Assembly (NCBI GenBank): GCA_024760905.1
Contig: CM045733.1
Location: 14,435,001 to 14,499,000, forward strand
DNA from: Plotosus lineatus
Lineage: Eukaryota; Chordata; Actinopteri; Siluriformes; Plotosidae
Length of the DNA stretch: 64,000 nt
Reading direction: 5' to 3'
Shown: piece after piece, positions 59,372 to 64,000 of the stretch
Layout of the letters: each line of letters starts with the position of its first letter
Numbering within the stretch: position 1 is the stretch's first letter
The notes under the pieces: generated by a model
Database searches by the model: none
What the model was told of the DNA's origin: nothing
Seen by the model: only the letters and a program-made list of their open reading frames with translations
Program-made: the position numbers and the translations under genes

Positions 59372-59930
59372 ATGTAAATTAATTTATATAAAGTTTATAA
59401 ATAAAACACTGGGATCTGCTCTTGCTGCTTAATGGCGGCATTGTTGATTATGTTCCTAAGATATCAGTTCTTAACCTTTACATACTACATTGTTTTGTTT
59501 TGAAAATTAATCAATGGAGTATCTAATAGCTTCCAAAGTGGGATTAACTTATTCAGAAAATTACAATCCCTGCTAATGCGACTGAAATAAAGCAGCCTAC
59601 AGAATTAGCCAAATGTACTTGGGTGTAGCATTGGTGATGAGTCTGACAAAGCCAAACAAAGTTCAGTAGCAGCAAAGGTCATAAAATAATACACCTGGGT
59701 AACAGGATGTACTTTCAAAGATGAAAATTAAAGATGCAAAATAAAAATGTCTGCAATTTGTCCCGTTCTTTAATTTTTGTGTAATAGTAGGAAGTTTTCT
59801 GCTTCCTTAAAGTGATTAACATTAACTACATTAACTACATTAACTACATTCACTGCACTTTCTACATTATGGCCTGTTCTGGAAAATTCCAACGTAGATG
59901 TCATACACCAGGAATCATTAGCATGTTTTA
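59372..59930. other. No gene recognised
   Basis: AT-rich. A small (TTAACTACA)n-like tandem lies at 59816-59850. Confidence 0.45.
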
Positions 59931-60005
<75 letters not shown>

Positions 60006-60361
60006 GTGGGGGCAGTGGTGGTCTGGTGGTATAGGGCGCTGGATTGCTGATCCTAAGGTTGGGGGTTCAAGCCCCACTCTCCACAAGGTTGTCACTGTCC
60101 CCCCCCCAGTGCGGCTAACTGGGTTATCAAAGGCGGGCCATGTCTCTCGCTGTCTATGGTGAGAGGCATGTAAAAGAACCATCGCTGACTTTCATAAAGA
60201 GTAGCTGCAAAGCCGTCAGCATGTTTCTGTCCCTTGCTAAAAGGGTTGTGTCAGGAAGGGCATCCGACATAAAAACCTCTGCCAAAATCAAACATGCGAA
60301 TTATTCGCTGTGGCGACTCCCGAGTAAAAGGGAAAAAGCCGAAAGGAAATCTCATTATTAA

Positions 60362-60412
<51 letters not shown>
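59931..60412 (+). repeat. (ATT)n array split by a SINE
   Basis: ATT triplets run 59931-60004 and resume at 60358-60412. Between them is a complete family A SINE (60005-60357). A third ATT array lies at 60746-60787. Confidence 0.92.
60005..60357 (+). mobile_element. SINE family A, RTE-tailed, full length, inside an ATT array
   Basis: GGGGGCAGTGGTGGTCTGGT head, GGTTCAAGCCCC, common body, GTGTCAGGAAGGGCATCCGA, CTGCCAAAATCAAACATG, AAAAGCCGAAAGGAAATCTC end. Confidence 0.92.
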
Positions 60413-60744
60413 CATCGAGGCGTAGTGGTTAGCACGTCCGCCTCACAGACAGCATGTAAAATGCGCTCCTACTTACGAAGCTCCCGAGTTACGAAAAAGG
60501 CTCTGGAACGGATTAATTTTGTAAATAGGGGGCCGACTGTACTGCCCATAGAAACAAACCACCATTCACATGCAAATTCATACCAATGGGAAAACTAGAG
60601 TAGCCAATTGGCCTGGTGCACATGTCTTTGAACTGTACAAAAAAAACAAAAACAAAAAAAAAACCGGGAACATGCAAACACCACACAGGAAGATACCCAA
60701 GTTTAGATTGAACTCAGAACCTTCTTTATACTTTAAACTAGTTG

Positions 60745-60787
<43 letters not shown>

Positions 60788-60900
60788 GAGTGTGCTCCAC
60801 CAAGTCAGCTGAGATGGGCGCTGGCCGCCCCATGACCGTAATTAGGCGGATAACTGGTTCAGAAAGTGAATGAATAAATGAATGAATAATGATAACATTG
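60413..60900 (+). mobile_element. Patchwork of SINE family B pieces, a TIR end and an ATT array
   Basis: GAGGCGTAGTGGTTAGCACG (60417) is a family B head. 60476-60541 ends in TAGGGGGCCGACTG, a TIR of the family also seen at 42277. 60542-60745 is a family B body in minus-like order, then (ATT)n 60746-60787, then a GAATG-type tail to 60890. Confidence 0.65.
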
Positions 60901-61087
60901 ACAGGAACAACAACAACAACAATAATAATTGGTTCCCATCAGCTAGACGCTCTCCTAATTTCCCAGCAGCCTCTGTTTGTTTTCAGTAACACAACTGAGT
61001 CATTGTAGTGCGCTTATCCGTGTTAATACTCATAACATCGTCATCAACTTTTATCGCTTTTTCACTTTTTTCATTTTAGCCGCCTTA

Positions 61088-61255
61088 CTAGTAGTGGTCT
61101 AGTGGTATAGGGCGCTAGATCGCTGATCCAAAGGTTGGGGGTTCGAGTCCTACTCTCCACATGGTTGTCACTGTCCCCCCCAGTGCAGCTAACTGGGTTA
61201 TCAAAGGCGGGCCATGTCTGTCACTGTCTATGGTGAGAGGTTCATGTAAAAGAAC
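61088..61255 (+). mobile_element. SINE family A, 3'-truncated
   Basis: GTAGTGGTCTAGTGGTATAG to AGGTTCATGTAAAAGAACCA, then broken by a minus-strand family B piece (61258-61440). Confidence 0.85.
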
Positions 61256-61257
61256 CA

Positions 61258-61440
61258 TTTAGAATATCCACTTAGCCTGCTGTGCATGCTTTTGGACTGT
61301 GGGAGAAAACCAGAGTACCTGGATGAAACCCGCACAATCACAGAGAGAACATGCAAACTCCACAAATTATTAGACAAATGGGAGTCGCATCCAGGCCTGC
61401 TTGGTGTGAGGCAGACGTGCTAAGCATTACTCCATTATGC
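61258..61440 (-). mobile_element. SINE family B fragment
   Basis: Minus strand: GGCATAATGGAGTAATGCTT head, GAGTTTGCATGTTCTCTCTG, GGTACTCTGGTTTTCTCCC. Confidence 0.8.
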
Positions 61441-61469
61441 CGGCATCATCATCATCAATATTATTATTA

Positions 61470-61822
61470 GGCAGTGGTGGTCTAGTGGTATAGGGTGCTG
61501 GATCGCTGATCCAAAGGTTGGGGGTTTGAATCCCATTCTCCACAAGGTTGTCACTGTCCCCCCTCAGTGCAGCTAACTGGGTTATCAAAGGCGGGCCATG
61601 TCTCTCACTGTCTATGGTGAGAGGTTCATGTAAAAGAACCATTGCTGACTTTCGTAAAGAGTAGCTGCAAAGTCATCAGCGTGTTTCTGTCCCTTGCTAA
61701 AAAGGGTTGTGACAGGAAGGGCATCCGACGTAAAAACCTCTGCCAAATCAAAACGTGCGAATCAGATGATTCGCTGTGGCGACTCCCGAGTAAAAGGGAA
61801 TAAAGCCGAACGGAAGACTGAC
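61470..61822 (+). mobile_element. SINE family A, RTE-tailed, full length
   Basis: GGCAGTGGTGGTCTAGTGGT head to GGCGACTCCCGAGTAAAAGG and AAAGCCGAACGGAAGACTGA end. One of the best preserved copies. Confidence 0.92.
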
Positions 61823-62357
61823 TATTATTTTTCAAGTTTCTTCTGTTATCCTGAAAAAATTGAAGTGTGAGTGCGTTTTGTGCTTCACAAGTCTGATTTT
61901 TCTGGAATATTTTATTATATTTCACATTGTCGACTGTATTAAAATATTTTACCTTTCTAAAATCAGACTTTCTGTAAACATAAATGTTTAATCATTGTTG
62001 TTCAATAGTTTTTGCATGTTACAAGATTAAAGAAAACAAAAAAATGCCTGATTTATAATGAGAATTTTAAAATATATATATATTTTTAATATGAATGAGA
62101 AAGGTGAAATTTTTATACATGGACAATGATTTAGTCACTTTTTAGAGTGGTGCATAAAGTGGAAACTTCTATCCCCAGCCCACCTTCTCTTCTCACCAGA
62201 CTGCAATTTCTCATCTCACAAAGAGGATTTGTGTATTAATAACATCCCTCATTGTCATTTTTCCATTTATTCCACTAGAATGTGATTGTGGGAAGGTGTG
62301 TTCCTGCAAGACTGCACGTATGCAGCCCCACTGCTCCACTCTGTCTTTATAAATCTG
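61823..62357. other. No gene recognised
   Basis: AT-rich spacer before the TG/GA mosaic. Confidence 0.45.
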
Positions 62358-62358
62358 T

Positions 62359-62441
<83 letters not shown>

Positions 62442-62473
62442 CAGAGAGAGAGAATGTGTGTGGGGGGATGTGT

Positions 62474-62529
<56 letters not shown>

Positions 62530-62582
62530 AGAGAGAGCGAGAGAGAAAGAGAGAGTGTGTGTGTGTGTGTGGGGGGGGGGTG

Positions 62583-62639
<57 letters not shown>

Positions 62640-62751
62640 TGTGTGATGTGTGGGGGTGTGTGTGTGTGGGGGTGTGTGTGTGAGAGAGAGGGAGAGAGAA
62701 TGTGTGTGTGTGTGTGAGAGAGAGAGAATGTGTGGGTGTGTGTGAGAATGT

Positions 62752-62801
<50 letters not shown>

Positions 62802-62827
62802 ATGTGTGGGTGTGGGTGTATATGAGA

Positions 62828-62882
<55 letters not shown>
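62358..62882 (+). repeat. Compound (GT)n/(GA)n microsatellite, about 525 bp
   Basis: Alternating blocks of GT (for example 62359-62390, 62477-62524, 62758-62792, 62829-62874) and GA (62391-62440, 62594-62635) with TGTGGGGG-like breaks. Open frames through it on both strands are artefacts of the repeat. Confidence 0.97.
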
Positions 62883-63484
62883 CGCATTTCTGCCGAGTCA
62901 GAAGCTCAAACAGAGGTCTCAAATGACTGGTAGTCATATGGTATTAAAGACGTGAGTCTCATCACGTCCATGGTCATCTTTTACCTCTTTATCTAAAGTA
63001 TTGCTTCAGTATATCACCAGGGGAACAAAGGGCTCCAGAAGAACACGGTTAAACTCGAAAACATAAAACGCTTGTTTACTTTTTGGTGAAACATTTTACA
63101 ATTAAAAATATTGAAATATACCTCAAGAACTTAGTAAATATAAGCAGTGCTGTAGTGGTGGGCACACGCCGTTACACGCCGTTACATGCCGTGTACTCAC
63201 TTGTTTTAGTAGCTGAGTTGCGTGTACTGACTTAATTTGGTCTACTTTATAGTTAAAAAAACGGAAATAAAAAGCGGAGATGAAGTGCTAAATAGTTTAG
63301 CCAAAAGCCATAGCCGCACCCTCCCCATGCTCCGCGCACCTCGGTCACTTCGCTGCCATTGTGTACTCACTTATTTTTTGACCACTACAACACTGAATAT
63401 AAATAGAAAAATTTTAATTGGTCCATTTTTTTTTTTTTACTTGGTACATTTTTCGAGTTAATTTCTTCCTCAAGTTCTAATGTA
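62883..63484. other. No gene recognised
   Basis: Includes a short direct repeat CACGCCGTTACACGCCGTTA at 63166-63188. No coding signal. Confidence 0.45.
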
Positions 63485-63738
63485 GGTGTTCTGATAGCCC
63501 AGTGGTATGGTGCTGGATTACTGATACTATCACTGGTCTGTGACTGACCCCCCCCCCCTCCCCCAATACAGCTATGTGGGTTACCAAAGGCTAATTAAAA
63601 AAGTTTATCCCTGTCTGTGGTGAGAGGAGGTAACAGAGCCATTGCTGATTTTCATCAACAGTAGACTGCATGGCCATCAGCATGTTTCTGCCCTGCAATG
63701 GCCTGGCGAGCTGTCTAGTGTTGCATCGCCCAGAATCG
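63485..63738 (+). mobile_element. SINE family A, tail type GAATG, diverged
   Basis: TAGCCCAGTGGTATGGTGCT head, CTGTCTGTGGTGAGAGGAG, AATGGCCTGGCGAGCTGTCT. It meets the next copy tail to tail. Confidence 0.75.
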
Positions 63739-64000
63739 ACTGATGTTCATTCATTCATTAATTTTCTGAACCGCTTAATCCTAATTAGAGTTATGGGGAG
63801 GCTGGCGCCCATCTCAGCCGACTCTGGGTGAGGACAGAGTATGCCCTGAACAGCTCACCAAGCATTGCAAGGCAGAAACCCGCTGATGACTCTGCAGCTA
63901 CTCTTGTCAAAAGTCAGCAATGGTTCTTTTACATGAACCTCACACCACAGACAGTGAGAGACATGGCGGGCCTTTGATAACCCAGTTAGCTGCACTGGGG
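63739..64000 (-). mobile_element. SINE family A, tail type GAATG, runs off the right edge
   Basis: Minus strand copy from CCCCAGTGCAGCTAACTGGG at the edge to the GAATGAATGAA end at 63745. The head lies outside the window. Confidence 0.88.

Noticed and set aside
62267..62937. Long open frames (about 200 aa, Thr-His or Cys-Val or Glu-Arg repeats) on both strands
   Set aside because: They are translations of the GT/GA microsatellite and have no non-repeat content.

Overview
This window is vertebrate nuclear DNA, most likely from a teleost fish. It is dominated by fish-type mobile elements: RTE-like, L2-like and Rex1-like LINEs, Tc1, pogo/Tigger and hAT elements, and several tRNA-headed SINE families. 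It also has long CA/TG, TA and ATT microsatellites. The species cannot be fixed from the sequence.

There is one convincing host gene, fbh1 (formerly FBXO18), the F-box DNA helicase 1. It lies on the minus strand from about 56405 (start) to 24376 (stop). I reconstruct 21 coding exons, and every junction from exon 2 onward has a matching GT/AG splice site and a compatible reading phase. The total is 3120 nt, or 1039 residues, close to the roughly 1040 residues of the human protein. In order it carries a PIP-box, an F-box, all the UvrD-type SF1 helicase motifs and a Cys-containing C-terminal domain. Exon 1 and the exact start of exon 2 are the only weak points.

Layout. 1-24375 lies downstream of fbh1 and has no host gene: a degenerate RTE-like LINE (1-2520), a second LINE type (3908-5440), a pogo/Tigger MITE (5509-6290), a SINE cluster, a Tc1 element carrying a nested Rex1-like LINE (9966-12616), an odd TTCCG-rich block (12617-13800), more SINEs, an RTE copy with an inverted 5' part inside an L2 tail (18480-19600), and a third LINE (20885-23625). 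24376-56405 is fbh1, whose 20 introns hold most of the remaining elements. Among these are a TIR element carrying a first exon that looks like the YqaJ/SWIM transposon protein family, several copies of one pogo-type MITE (one with a nested hAT and a SINE), two large hairpin elements, and an apparent partial copy of fbh1 exon 8. 56406-64000 is the 5' flank: a probable ETS promoter site, SINEs, another pogo MITE, ATT arrays and a 0.5-kb TG/GA mosaic.

The element biology is the most interesting part. One SINE family joins a tRNA-like head to a piece resembling the RTE 5' region and then to the RTE 3' end, and the same head and body also occur with a different tail. Several insertions are dated relative to each other by target duplications or by comparison with unfilled copies in the window.
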